A DNA stretch of 64,000 bases from Streptomyces roseolilacinus (GCF_014649335.1 NZ_BMSV01000004.1:186001-250000), one strand, 5' to 3'; positions 17,170-26,685 are shown, counted from the first letter of the stretch. Notes: a model not told the origin generated them from the letters alone. Made by a program: numbers and translations.

Positions 17170-18168
17170 GTGAGACGCCATCGCTCGCCCGCGGCCGTCC
17201 TGCTCGCCACGGCGGCCCTCCTCACCGGCGCCCTGTCCGCCGCCGCCCCGGCGGCCGCCGCGCCCGCCCCCGAAGCCGGCCCGGCGGTCGCCGCCCGCGT
17301 CGTGCCCGCCGCCGAGCAGCGGGACGCGGCCGCGTTCTGGACCGCCGAGCGGATGCGCGGCGCCACCCCGCTCGACCTGCGTCCCACCCCGGCCCGGCCG
17401 GCCGCCCCCAAGGCCCCGGAGCCGGGCGGCGAGACGGTCACGGTCGCCCCGACCGCCGCGTCGGCGGACGCCGCGGGCCCCCTGGCGTTCCCGCAGGCCG
17501 GGGGCGCCTGGACCGGCGGCGGCGCGGTCGTGAAGACGTCCGGGCGGGTGTTCTTCACCTTCCAGGGCCGTACGGCGTCCTGCTCCGGCAACGCCGTGAC
17601 CAGCCAGAACCAGTCCACCGTCATCACGGCCGGGCACTGCGTGAAGTACCAGGGCAGCTGGCACACCGACTGGGTCTTCGTCCCCGCGTACGACAACGGG
17701 CAGGCGCCGTACGGGCGGTGGACCGCGACCAGGACGCTCACCACGCCGCAGTGGGAGGCGAGCGAGGACATCAACCACGACGTCGGCGCCGCCGTCGTCG
17801 CCCCGCTGAACGGCCAGAGGCTGACGGCCGTCACCGGCGCGCAGGGCATCCAGTTCAACGGCGGCTACAACAAGCCGATGTACGCCTTCGGCTTCCCGGC
17901 GGCCTCCCCGTACGACGGGTCCAAGCTGGTCTACTGCAGCGGGAACTCCTCCAAGGACTTCCTGTTCTCGCAGGACCACGGCCTCGGCTGCAACATGACC
18001 GGCGGGTCCAGCGGCGGCCCCTGGTTCACCGGCTTCAGCGAGGCGACCGGGACCGGGCTCCAGGTCTCGGTGAACAGCTTCGGGTACACGTTCCTGCCGA
18101 ACCGCATGTTCGGGCCGTACTTCGGCAACGAGGCGCAGGCGCTGTACGACACGGCGCAGACCTCCTGA
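17170..18168 (+). CDS. Secreted trypsin/V8-like serine protease
   Basis: A 332-residue exported S1-family protease. The signal peptide occupies about residues 1-35 (LLATAALLTGALSAAAPAAAA). A propeptide-like Ala/Pro-rich stretch runs to about residue 120. The triad is His156 in VITAGHC, Asp204 in INHDVGAA and Ser281 in TGGSSGGPW. GFPAASPYDGSKLVYCSG is typical of the glutamyl-endopeptidase-like branch. The GTG start has AAGGAG six bases upstream. A hairpin terminator follows. Confidence 0.93.
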   Translation: MRRHRSPAAVLLATAALLTGALSAAAPAAAAPAPEAGPAVAARVVPAAEQRDAAAFWTAERMRGATPLDLRPTPARPAAPKAPEPGGETVTVAPTAASADAAGPLAFPQAGGAWTGGGAVVKTSGRVFFTFQGRTASCSGNAVTSQNQSTVITAGHCVKYQGSWHTDWVFVPAYDNGQAPYGRWTATRTLTTPQWEASEDINHDVGAAVVAPLNGQRLTAVTGAQGIQFNGGYNKPMYAFGFPAASPYDGSKLVYCSGNSSKDFLFSQDHGLGCNMTGGSSGGPWFTGFSEATGTGLQVSVNSFGYTFLPNRMFGPYFGNEAQALYDTAQTS

Positions 18169-18188
18169 CGCGGCGCCCGCCCGCGGTC

Positions 18189-18222
18189 CGTGGCCCGCTC
18201 CCCGCCGGGGGGGCGGGCCACG
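18189..18222. terminator. Hairpin terminator between protease and asparaginase genes
   Basis: CGTGGCCCGC pairs with GCGGGCCACG across a 14-base GC-rich loop that can itself fold. It lies 20 bases after the protease stop and 50 bases beyond the end of the convergent asparaginase gene. Confidence 0.75.
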
Positions 18223-18271
18223 CCCGCGCCACCGGCCCTCCGGCCGCCGCCCGGCGGGGCCGGGCCGGGGG

Positions 18272-19279
18272 TCAGGCCCGGGCGAGGTCCGCGGCCGGTA
18301 CGGCGTCGCCGAGGACGTGCCGCAGGAGCCGTACGCGCTCGGCGGCGTCGGGGGTCGCGAGGAGGGCGGCGAGGACGGCGATGCGGGCCTGCCCGGCGCG
18401 CAGCGTCCCGGTGGGGACGGCGCCCGCCGCGACGAGGTCGACGGCGCCGCCGTGGGTGTAGATCTGGGAGACGGGCCCGGCGGGCACCCGCGTGGTGAGG
18501 GCGACGAGGACGCCCCGCGCGGTGGCCTCGGCGACGGCGGAGACGATCTCGGGCGTGGCGTTGCCGGCGCCGGTGGCGACCAGGACGAGGCCCTGCGCGC
18601 CGGCGTCGACGGCGGCGTTCAGCAGCAGCGGGTCGCCGTCGGCGTGGTGCATCACCATGTCGACGCGCGGCGGCGTGCCGGGCGCGGCGGGCAGGGGCAG
18701 CGCGGCGGGCCGCTCGGGGCGGCGCAGGACGGAGACCTTGCCGAAGCCGATGTTGCCGAGGCGCATGCCGGAGGGGTCCGCGAAGGCGTCGGCGTCGAGG
18801 GTGTGGGTCTTGACCGTGCCGCGTGCGGCGTGGACCTTGCCGTCGAAGGCGATCAGGACGCCCAGTCCGCGGCAGCGCGCGGCGGTGAGCAGCGCGTCGT
18901 GGAGGTTGCGCGGCCCGTCGCCGTCCTCGGAGTCGAGGGGGAGCTGGGCGCCGGTGAACACGACGGGGCGCGGGTCGTCGTGGTGGAGGTCGAGGAGGAA
19001 CGCCGACTCCTCCAGCGTGTCGGTGCCGTGGGTGACGACGACGCCGTCGACGCCCGGGTCGGCGAGGACCTCGTGCACCGCGCGCAGCAGGGCGAGCTGG
19101 TGGGTGGTGGTGAGGCGGGGGCTGTTGACGCTGAACAGGTCGACGACCTCGACGGTGACGCCCTCGGGCACGGCGGCGGTCGCCATGACCTCGCGTCCGT
19201 GCGCCTCGGCGGCGAACCCGGAACCCTGCCAGCGGCTCGCTATCGTCCCGCCGGTGCTGACCACGACGATCCGTCCCAC
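18272..19279 (-). CDS. L-asparaginase (type I/II asparaginase family)
   Basis: A 335-residue enzyme hydrolysing asparagine to aspartate and ammonia. The first catalytic Thr is in VVVSTGGTIAS at the N-terminus and the second in VVVTHGTDTLEESA near residue 85. PVVFTGAQLPLDSEDGDGPRN follows as in the family. No signal peptide, so cytoplasmic. The GTG start follows AGGAGAGG by ten bases. A divergent AsnC-type regulator lies 125 bp away and probably controls it. Confidence 0.92.
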   Translation of the reverse strand: MGRIVVVSTGGTIASRWQGSGFAAEAHGREVMATAAVPEGVTVEVVDLFSVNSPRLTTTHQLALLRAVHEVLADPGVDGVVVTHGTDTLEESAFLLDLHHDDPRPVVFTGAQLPLDSEDGDGPRNLHDALLTAARCRGLGVLIAFDGKVHAARGTVKTHTLDADAFADPSGMRLGNIGFGKVSVLRRPERPAALPLPAAPGTPPRVDMVMHHADGDPLLLNAAVDAGAQGLVLVATGAGNATPEIVSAVAEATARGVLVALTTRVPAGPVSQIYTHGGAVDLVAAGAVPTGTLRAGQARIAVLAALLATPDAAERVRLLRHVLGDAVPAADLARA

Positions 19280-19404
19280 GCTGCCCTGACCTCTCCTCGC
19301 GCAAAGCGACAAAGCGTTCGAAAGAGCAATGATAGGGGAGTCAGTGCGCAACCAGATCGCGTATTTCTCCGTCCGGGCCCGGTTCGTTGGTGGATGATTG
19401 CGTC

Positions 19405-19860
19405 ATGGACGCGATCGACCGCGCTATCTTGCGCGAGCTCCAGGCGGACGGCCGGCTGAGCAACCAGGAGCTGGCCGCGCGGGTCGGCCTGACCCCCTCC
19501 CCCTGCATGCGCCGGGTGCGCCAGCTGGAGCAGGACGGCGTGATCCAGGGCTACCGGGCGGTGATCGACCCGGAGGCGGTGGACCGGGGCTTCGAGGTGC
19601 TGGTCTCCATCGAGGTGAAGCGGGACCGCGAGGTGGTGGAGGCGTTCGAGGCGGCGCTCCAGGACATCCCGGACGTCGTCGAGGCGTACCGGTTGTTCGG
19701 CAGCCCCGGGTGCCTGCTGCGGATCGCGGTGGCGGACCTGCGCGCGTACGAACGGCTGTGGATCGAGAAGCTGACCGCCCTGACGGGGGTCACGGAGGTC
19801 AACTCCCAGATCATCATGAAGCGGGTGAAGGAGCCGACGGGCCTGCCGGTCGACCCCTAG
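19405..19860 (+). CDS. Lrp/AsnC family transcriptional regulator
   Basis: A 151-residue regulator: an N-terminal helix-turn-helix (DAIDRAILRELQADGRLS, LAARVGLTPSPCMRRVRQLE) and a C-terminal RAM/ligand-binding domain (VVEAYRLFGSPGCLLRIAV). The ATG at 19405 fits the family start MDAIDR. Divergent placement next to the asparaginase gene suggests it senses an amino acid, perhaps asparagine or aspartate. That link is inferred from position. Confidence 0.93.
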   Translation: MDAIDRAILRELQADGRLSNQELAARVGLTPSPCMRRVRQLEQDGVIQGYRAVIDPEAVDRGFEVLVSIEVKRDREVVEAFEAALQDIPDVVEAYRLFGSPGCLLRIAVADLRAYERLWIEKLTALTGVTEVNSQIIMKRVKEPTGLPVDP

Positions 19861-19863
19861 CCG

Positions 19864-20223
19864 TCAGTGGCCGTTGCGGCTGCGGCGGGCCTCGCGGACG
19901 AAGTGCCGCACGAAGGCGCAGACCCCCCACGCCAGCAGGACGTTCACCAGCGCGCCGCCCGCGTACTGCGGCAGGAAGTCCAAGGGCCCCACGGTCTCGT
20001 CCGAGAGGTCCACCCCGCCGCCGACGAGCGCGGGCAGCAGGTAGAAGGCGGCGAGGGCGACCAGGACGGAGCCGGGGAAGGTCACCAGGCTCAGGAGCGC
20101 GCTCCATCCCTCGGGGGCCCCGGCGGCGCCGTGGGCGAGCGCGAGCGCGGCGACCACGCCGACGTAGCCGGCGGCCACGAGGGGGGCCTTCCCCCGGCGG
20201 CGTGCGCTGTCCGTCTGTGCCAT
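19864..20223 (-). CDS. SCO4225-type small membrane protein
   Basis: A 119-residue protein with three predicted membrane helices: LVAAGYVGVVAALALAHGAA, LLSLVTFPGSVLVALAAFYLL and GGALVNVLLAWGVCAFV. The middle loop (GGGVDLSDETVGPLDF) is acidic. It resembles the SCO4225 membrane-protein family, which has no known function. It lies 158 bp downstream of the giant RHS gene on the same strand, so it is a candidate immunity or accessory protein, but it may be independent: a 14-bp palindrome in the gap suggests its own regulation. Converges with the AsnC gene, 3 bp apart. Confidence 0.78.
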   Translation of the reverse strand: MAQTDSARRRGKAPLVAAGYVGVVAALALAHGAAGAPEGWSALLSLVTFPGSVLVALAAFYLLPALVGGGVDLSDETVGPLDFLPQYAGGALVNVLLAWGVCAFVRHFVREARRSRNGH

Positions 20224-20322
20224 CAGGGTTCTTCCGTCTCCGTGGAGGGCCGGTGGGAGGGTCCGGACACACGGCGGGCCCGCGCCCCCGTGAAGGGATC
20301 GCGGGCCCGCCGGGCCCCATTA

Positions 20323-20336
20323 TTGAACATGTTCAA
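20323..20336. promoter_or_regulatory. Perfect palindrome TTGAACATGTTCAA
   Basis: A 14-bp perfect palindrome in the gap between the RHS gene end and the small membrane protein start, about 100 bp upstream of the latter. It stands out as AT-rich in a GC-rich context. It looks like a TetR- or MarR-type operator; the binder is unknown. Confidence 0.6.
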
Positions 20337-20381
20337 CTCAGGGGCCGGTCCCCGAGGGGGGACGACCGGTCACGGCACGTC

Positions 20382-23300
20382 TCAGAACTTGTCCCGGACC
20401 ACCTTGCGGAGGTTCTTGCCGAGCTTGTCCCAGTACGGCTTCGCCTTCGCCTCGCTGCAGGAGCGGCCGCAGAAGATCGCCGCCGCGCCGCCGAGCTTGC
20501 CGCGGACCTCCAGCTTCATCCGGCCCTTCTTCTTGTACAGGTCGAAGCCGATCCAGCCGCCCGGCCAGTCCGGGTGCCCTCGCCGGGCCCCGAGCTGGAG
20601 GTAGCTCTTGCCGATGCTGTTGACCTTCACCGGGAAGTCCATCCGGATGCCGTACACCTTCGGGTGCAGCGTGAACTTCTGCCCCTCGTGCGTGATCTTG
20701 TTGGGCCGGCCCGGGATCGGGAAGATCGCCTTGAAGTGCTTCTTCCAGTAGGAGAAGACCTTCGTGGCGGACGCGCCCGTCCTGCCCAGGTCGTAGTACC
20801 GGTAGTAGCTCGCCTCGCCGCTGAGGTCGCGGCAGCCGACCGGATCGCCGCCGCAGTACACGTACGCGTTGGCGCCGCCGTCGTACTGCGGGTCGACCTG
20901 CAGGAACCGGCCGGTGCCCGGCTCGTAGGCGCGCGCGTTGGTCAGCACGACGCCGCTGAGCGTGTCGCTGGAGACCTGCGAGCCGCCCTGCCAGCCGTAC
21001 CGGGTCGCCCCGGTGCCCTCGGCCGGCGCGCCGAACTCGTCGTACCGCTGCACGGCCGACGCGGACGGGTCGGCCAGGTCCAGCCGCACCGCGACGTCAC
21101 CGGCCAGGTTGGTCAGCTGCAGCACCACGCCGGTGCCCGTCGTCGTCGCGGTGAGCGAGCCCACCGCGTCGTTGACGAACCGCGTCACCGTGCCGTCGCC
21201 GCGCGCCTCCCAGTCGGGGCTGGTCGACTCGTCGCCGTAGTGCTGGGTGACCGTGCCGGCCACCGTCCACGCGCCGTCGGCGCCGCGGGTCTCCGTGGTC
21301 GCCACGGCCGGGCGGCCGGCGGCGTCCAGGTCCCAGGTGCGGCGCCGGTCGCCGACGGTCTCCGTGCGGAGCCCGTCACCGGCGTAGTACCCGTACTGAA
21401 CGCCGTCCTTGGCCGTGGTCCGGCCGAAGGCGTCGTAGGCGCGGCCGGTGAGCCGGTCCGCCGAGTCGTACGCGTACGCCGTCTGGTCGACGACCGCGTC
21501 CTGCGTGGCCGGGTCGCAGTCGTCGCGGGTGACGGTGCGGGTCTTGCGGTTGCGGTTGCCGTCGAAGGCGTAGGCGCGGACCGCGCAGCCCTCCACGGCG
21601 CTGTCGGCGGCCCGGGAGAGCCGGCCGATCGCGTCGTACCCGTAGTCGGTCGACACGGTGGTGCCGTCCGTCTGGGTGTGGCCCACCAGGCGGCCCGTGA
21701 TGTCGTACTCCGCCACGTCCGCGAGCACCGTGGCGCCCTCGGCGTCGGTGTAGACGCGCGCGGTGGACCGGCCCAGCGGGTCGGTGGTCACCCTCAGCGT
21801 GTGGCCGCCGGGCAGCGACTGCGACACGAGCGTGCCGCCGGCGCCGTAGTCGGCGGTGAACGCGCCCGCCACCGAGTCGGTGACGGTGCCCAGGTCGCCT
21901 TGGGCGTCGTAGCCGTAGACGGTGCTCGCGCCCGTGGAGTCCGAGGTCTTCACCGGACGGTCGAGCAGGTCGTACTCGGTCTTCGTCGTGTTGCCGGAGC
22001 CGTCCTGGTAGGAGATCTGCCGGCCCAGCGAGTCGTACGCGTAGGTGACCGTCTTCCCGCCGGACGACTGGGTCAGGAGCCTGGCGGTGTTCGGGTCGAA
22101 CGTGTACGTCGTCGCCGCCGTCGCCGTGCCGGTGCCGCCGGTGAGCTCGCTCTTGGTCCGGCGGGCCGCGTCGTCGTAGGTGACGGTCAGGACGCGGGTG
22201 ACGCCGTTGGCGGTCTCGGTCGTCTTGGTGACGCCGCCCCACCGGTTGTACTCGTGCCGGCTGGTGACCAGCTGCGCCGGGTTGTCGCCGCCGCCGGTGA
22301 CCGCGCCCGCCGGGGCCGTCTTGCACAGCAGCCCCGCCCACTCGGGACGGCCGGCGCACTCGCCGGTGCCCGCCGCGGTCCAGTACGTGTACGTCAGGGT
22401 GCCCGCGTCGGCGCCGTTGGACATCGGCAGGCTGGTGGAGGCCAGCTTGCCGTCCGCGCGGAAGGCGGACCGGGTCGCGCTGAGCTGCGTGCCCTGGTCG
22501 TCCCTGGTGACCAGTTCCTCGCCGGTCGCCCAGTTGTAGGTGGTGGCGGTCCGCTTGACGTCGGCGTCCTGGGCGTAGCCCTCGACCGCCGCGCCCGTGG
22601 ACGTGGAGGTGGACATCCCGGAGACGGCCGCGTCGGCGGGCCGCCCCTCGTCGTACCGGTACGCCGTGTGCTGGCGGGCCGGGACGGACGTGCCCGCGGC
22701 GAGCGCCGGGTTGCCCCCGGACGCGGCCAGCGGACCGGTGAGGGTGACCTGGTGCAGCGGGCCGTACGTGTCGGTGACCCGCTGGCCGTCCTCGGAGTAC
22801 ACCGTGGCCGACGACAGCCGCTCGGCGCGCTCGGCCGTGGTGAGGCCCGCCAGGTCCAGTGCGTCGAGCCGGGCCGCGGCGTCGGGGGCCGTGCCCATGG
22901 CGAGCGCGCGGTTGGCGGCGCTGAGCTGGCCGACCGTGTTGCCGTACCGGTCGAACTCGGTCACGTCCAGGTCACCGCCGGGCCGGGCGGTGTTGGTCTC
23001 GCGGCCGTTGGCGTCGACGTACGTGACGGCGGCCCGGCCGTAGCCGGTGGCCGTCAGGTCGGCGCCGGTGGAGGAGGCCGGGACGGAGTCGGCGGGGAAC
23101 ACCGCCGTCGCGTCGGTCGGCACCTCGTCCTGCGCCCACGCCCCGACCTCCGCGGCGCCCATCTGGTACGGCGCCTTGGTGCCGGTCAGCGGCACGTCGT
23201 AGACGACGGTGGTGGTGGCGGTGGACTCCACGGTGTCCACCGTGCCCTGCTTCAGGGTCGGGCGGGTCACCTTCAGGAGCATGCCGTCACCGGAGGTCAG

Positions 23301-26300
23301 CGACGAACCGGCCTTGCCGTAGTGGAAGTTCCACGCCTGCTCGGGGCCGGCCATCATCCAGAAGACCCGGCCGGCCGCGTCGTACGAGTACTGGACCTGC
23401 GTGCCCTGCGAGTAGTGCGGGTTCCACTGCTGGCGCAGGCGGCCGTACGCGTCGTAGCGGTACGACGCGAGGGTCTCGTCGCGGGTCGCGGCGGCACCCG
23501 GGTCGGCGGCCCACAGCTTGATCGCCTTGACCTGGCCGGCGAAGTCGCCGAAGTCGGCGGCGGTGGACCAGCCGGTGGCGGTGGTGGCCGTCGCGTACAC
23601 GAACTCCAGGACCCGGCAGCCGCGCGTGGACGGCGCCGCCTGGCAGGTGGCGGCCGCCACGGACTCGGACGGGGATATCAGGTACTTCGGGCGGGCGACG
23701 GTCTGGCCGCCCTGGACGACCGTCTCGGAGACCACGGTGACCGTGGAGTCCTCCACGGCCGCCGCCGAGGTGGCCAGCGTCCACGTGGTGGCGCCGGCAC
23801 CGACCTTGCGGAAGACGGAGACCGTCGCGTCGGTGTCCTTCAGGGTGAACGCGTCGCCGGTCAGCGACCCGGTCAGGGTGAGCGTCCCGGCACCCGTCTC
23901 CGGTTCCCAGCCGCCGTTCGCGGTGGCCGTGAACGCGGTGGAGTCGCCGTCCGCGTCCAGGATCTCCACGGACGTCGCGGAGGTCCTGCGCAGCTGCGTG
24001 TAGCCGCTGCCGGAGGTCTGGGCGCTGACGGAGGAGACCCAGCCGGGTCCGAAGACGGCCGCCTGGCCCTCGGTGTCGGAGGGGTTGGCGCGCGAGGAGA
24101 ACGTCCGGTTGACGGACACCTCGAAGGCCTCGACGTCCTTGGCGCCGATCTTGAAGTCGCCGGTGAGGAGGTTCAGCGAGCCGGGGCCGACCTGCGCGGT
24201 CGGGGCCTCGCCCGCGTTGCGGTCGACGGTGACCTCGACCTCCGGGGAGGCGTCGGTGGTCGTGCCGGCCGTGAAGACGGCGCGGATCTCGACCGGGCCG
24301 TCGTTGGGCAGCGTGCTGGTGACGTTCCAGTACAGCGACGCCGGCTTGCCGCCGGTGACCGCGAACGGCCAGGCGGTGACGGCGCTGCCGTCGGCGCTGC
24401 GCCGCACGTCGGCGACGGGGACGTCCTTCCAGGCGTCGGCCTCGCCGTGGCGGTACTGGTAGCGCACCCCGGTGTACGTGCCGCGGCCCTCGGACGTCAG
24501 CACCACACGGCGGGCCGGCCGGTCGCCGTCCGCCGGGGAGGTGATCGCGGCGCCCTTGCCCGCGGAGAACGCGTACACGGTGTTCGCGGAGAGGTTGCCG
24601 GCCGCGTCGCGGGTGCGCGCGGTCAGCGTGTGCTCGCCCGCCTTGAACGTGAGGCTCCGGGTGACGGCCGCGCCGGTGGTCGACACGGTCGTCCAGGTCC
24701 CGCCGTCGAGCTGGTACTGGACGCTCTTGGTGTCGGTGGCGGGCGGCGTGAAGGTGAACGCGCCGGTGAAGTCGCCGTTCCCGTCCGCGGTGCCGGACCA
24801 CTGCCCCGCCGGGAAGTCGGCGGAGGAGACGGCGGTGGCGGCCGGCTTGGTCGTGTCGACCGTGAAGGTCTGCCACGCCGACCAGGAGCCCGTCGCGGTG
24901 CCGTCCGAGGCGCGGGCGCGCCACTTGTAGGCGCCCTGCGCGAGGGCCGTGCCGGCCGTCCAGGACGCGGTCGCCCCGGAGTTGACCTTGGCGGCCGTGC
25001 CGGACTGGAGCGCGGCCGTGCCGTCGGACTTCCAGACCTCGAAGGCCAGCTGGACCATGTTGCCGTCGGCGTCCGTCGCCTTGCCCGACAGGGTCGGCGT
25101 CGTGTCGCGGGTCGCCGTGCCCGTCAGCGGGGACAGCGGGGTGACGGTGCCCGGCGTGGAGTTGTACTGCACGGTGAGCGACGGCTCGTGCGTCGCGTCG
25201 TGCGAGCCGTCGACGTGGTTGGCGGAGCGGTAGCGGCGCCAGGTCAGCGGGTCGGTCTCGCCGCCCGCGCCGGCCAGCCGCACCCCGTGGTTGGGCTGGC
25301 CGCCCGCCCACGCCTGGGCGATGGCGTCGATGTCCCACGTGCTGTACCCGGCGGGGCAGGCCGCCGAGTAGCCCTTGGCGTCCTTCACGACGACGGCGCC
25401 GCTGGTGGTGGTGGCCGGCTGGTCGGCCCAGCCGATCGCCGCGGAGTCCCAGCTCTCGGTGATCCGCCGCACCTCGACGCCCGCGTTGTCCGTGTCGCAG
25501 GTGGAGGAGTAGAACGAGTACAGCCGCAGCTTGGCGTCGAGGACCTGCTTGCCGGCGTACTTGGCGACGTTGAACTTCAGGAAGGAGCGGGCCTTCTCGG
25601 AGCCGTCGTACGTACCGGTCTTCAGCTCGGTCGAGCCGCGCTGCGTGGTCAGGTAGTCGTCGTACTGGATCCAGGTGTCGGTGACCGGCCCCATCAGGGA
25701 GTCCGTCGGGTCGATCGTGACGGGGTACGTCACCGACGGGTCGGCGAGGAACGCGGCGCTCGGCCTGAGCACCAGCACCTGGCCCTTGCCGTCCGCGTCC
25801 CGCTCGACCTCCACCTCGACGCCGGCGATCCGCTCGGGCTCGCCCGACGCCTTGTCGCGGGAGGAGTCCCACATGACGGGGGCGGGCGCGGCGGCCTTGG
25901 TGCGGCCCTTGGCGTCGTGCCACAGGAGCCGCTTGTCGCCGGCCTCCTTCAGGCTCAGCCCGGTGGCCGCGACGGGCAGCCGGTACTCCACGGGCCCGGT
26001 CGGCCGCTCCCGCAGGACGACGTTGTGCTGGAAGCCCTCGCGCAGCGCGGTGACGACGAGGTCGCCGCCCTCGACGGCGTTCGGGTACGTCGCGGTGGGG
26101 CCGTCCAGCCTCGGCGCGGGCAGCTTGCCCTCCCAGCCGACGCCCAGCGCCTGCCCGCCCCGGCCGACCCGCGCCAGGGGCTCCCCCGTGCCGCCGTCGG
26201 ACAGGGTCACGTCGGCGGCGGCCCTGCGGGGCCGGACGCCCTCGCCGGCGTCGACGAGCGTCATGTCGACGGGCCGCCACACGCCTTGGGCGTCCTTGAC

Positions 26301-26633
26301 CCGGACGGCCCCGGTGAACGCCTCCACCGTGGTCGTGCCGTCGGGGCCGGCCCAGGTGGTCGTCGACTCGGTGCGCTCACCGGTGATCTCGATGCGGCGC
26401 TGCTGGAGCCGTGCCAGCAGCATCGCGGTCGGCGCGTCGGCCGCCTCGGCGGGTCCGAGCGGCTTGGCCGCCTGCGCCGTGCCGGAGGCCGCCCTGGGTG
26501 CCGTGGCGACGGCCACCCCCGCGTCGACCGCCGACACCGACATCACCACCGCGGCGGCGAGGGCTGCGTACCTCAGCCGTGCCGCGGATAACACGTGGTA
26601 CCGCCCGCGTGGAGCGGGATCCCACTCTCTCAT
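20382..26633 (-). CDS. Giant secreted RHS-repeat protein with unassigned C-terminal tip
   Basis: A 2,083-residue exported protein. A signal segment (LRYAALAAAVVMSVSAVDAGVAV) sits within the first 45 residues. A DNRLRE-like domain follows (RSFLKFNVAKYAGKQVLDAKLRLYSF, VRLAG...TWRRYRSANH). Ig/fibronectin-like segments come next (PTLSGKATDADGNMV; WRARASDGTATGSWSAWQTF). The RHS/YD shell includes many YxYDxxGR units (YAYDSLGRQ, YGYDAIGRL) and ends in the core motif YEPGTGRFLQVDPQYDGGANAYVYCGGDP. About 120 basic residues after DLSGEA form the variable tip, which I cannot assign. I chose the ATG at 26633 with AGGAG upstream; 26651 (ATG) and 26678 (GTG) are alternatives. Known RHS proteins encapsulate a toxin; that role is inferred. 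Confidence 0.9.
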   Translation of the reverse strand: MREWDPAPRGRYHVLSAARLRYAALAAAVVMSVSAVDAGVAVATAPRAASGTAQAAKPLGPAEAADAPTAMLLARLQQRRIEITGERTESTTTWAGPDGTTTVEAFTGAVRVKDAQGVWRPVDMTLVDAGEGVRPRRAAADVTLSDGGTGEPLARVGRGGQALGVGWEGKLPAPRLDGPTATYPNAVEGGDLVVTALREGFQHNVVLRERPTGPVEYRLPVAATGLSLKEAGDKRLLWHDAKGRTKAAAPAPVMWDSSRDKASGEPERIAGVEVEVERDADGKGQVLVLRPSAAFLADPSVTYPVTIDPTDSLMGPVTDTWIQYDDYLTTQRGSTELKTGTYDGSEKARSFLKFNVAKYAGKQVLDAKLRLYSFYSSTCDTDNAGVEVRRITESWDSAAIGWADQPATTTSGAVVVKDAKGYSAACPAGYSTWDIDAIAQAWAGGQPNHGVRLAGAGGETDPLTWRRYRSANHVDGSHDATHEPSLTVQYNSTPGTVTPLSPLTGTATRDTTPTLSGKATDADGNMVQLAFEVWKSDGTAALQSGTAAKVNSGATASWTAGTALAQGAYKWRARASDGTATGSWSAWQTFTVDTTKPAATAVSSADFPAGQWSGTADGNGDFTGAFTFTPPATDTKSVQYQLDGGTWTTVSTTGAAVTRSLTFKAGEHTLTARTRDAAGNLSANTVYAFSAGKGAAITSPADGDRPARRVVLTSEGRGTYTGVRYQYRHGEADAWKDVPVADVRRSADGSAVTAWPFAVTGGKPASLYWNVTSTLPNDGPVEIRAVFTAGTTTDASPEVEVTVDRNAGEAPTAQVGPGSLNLLTGDFKIGAKDVEAFEVSVNRTFSSRANPSDTEGQAAVFGPGWVSSVSAQTSGSGYTQLRRTSATSVEILDADGDSTAFTATANGGWEPETGAGTLTLTGSLTGDAFTLKDTDATVSVFRKVGAGATTWTLATSAAAVEDSTVTVVSETVVQGGQTVARPKYLISPSESVAAATCQAAPSTRGCRVLEFVYATATTATGWSTAADFGDFAGQVKAIKLWAADPGAAATRDETLASYRYDAYGRLRQQWNPHYSQGTQVQYSYDAAGRVFWMMAGPEQAWNFHYGKAGSSLTSGDGMLLKVTRPTLKQGTVDTVESTATTTVVYDVPLTGTKAPYQMGAAEVGAWAQDEVPTDATAVFPADSVPASSTGADLTATGYGRAAVTYVDANGRETNTARPGGDLDVTEFDRYGNTVGQLSAANRALAMGTAPDAAARLDALDLAGLTTAERAERLSSATVYSEDGQRVTDTYGPLHQVTLTGPLAASGGNPALAAGTSVPARQHTAYRYDEGRPADAAVSGMSTSTSTGAAVEGYAQDADVKRTATTYNWATGEELVTRDDQGTQLSATRSAFRADGKLASTSLPMSNGADAGTLTYTYWTAAGTGECAGRPEWAGLLCKTAPAGAVTGGGDNPAQLVTSRHEYNRWGGVTKTTETANGVTRVLTVTYDDAARRTKSELTGGTGTATAATTYTFDPNTARLLTQSSGGKTVTYAYDSLGRQISYQDGSGNTTKTEYDLLDRPVKTSDSTGASTVYGYDAQGDLGTVTDSVAGAFTADYGAGGTLVSQSLPGGHTLRVTTDPLGRSTARVYTDAEGATVLADVAEYDITGRLVGHTQTDGTTVSTDYGYDAIGRLSRAADSAVEGCAVRAYAFDGNRNRKTRTVTRDDCDPATQDAVVDQTAYAYDSADRLTGRAYDAFGRTTAKDGVQYGYYAGDGLRTETVGDRRRTWDLDAAGRPAVATTETRGADGAWTVAGTVTQHYGDESTSPDWEARGDGTVTRFVNDAVGSLTATTTGTGVVLQLTNLAGDVAVRLDLADPSASAVQRYDEFGAPAEGTGATRYGWQGGSQVSSDTLSGVVLTNARAYEPGTGRFLQVDPQYDGGANAYVYCGGDPVGCRDLSGEASYYRYYDLGRTGASATKVFSYWKKHFKAIFPIPGRPNKITHEGQKFTLHPKVYGIRMDFPVKVNSIGKSYLQLGARRGHPDWPGGWIGFDLYKKKGRMKLEVRGKLGGAAAIFCGRSCSEAKAKPYWDKLGKNLRKVVRDKF

Positions 26634-26685
26634 GCGCCTCTGTCTCCTCATGGACAAGGAGGAATGACGTTCGGTCACTCCCCGT

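Noticed and set aside
19398..26591. A 2,397-codon open frame on the plus strand, antisense to the RHS gene
   Set aside because: It starts inside the asnC gene and runs opposite the RHS gene. Its composition (Arg, Gly, Val, His) is that of a GC-rich antisense frame; it has no motifs and no ribosome site.
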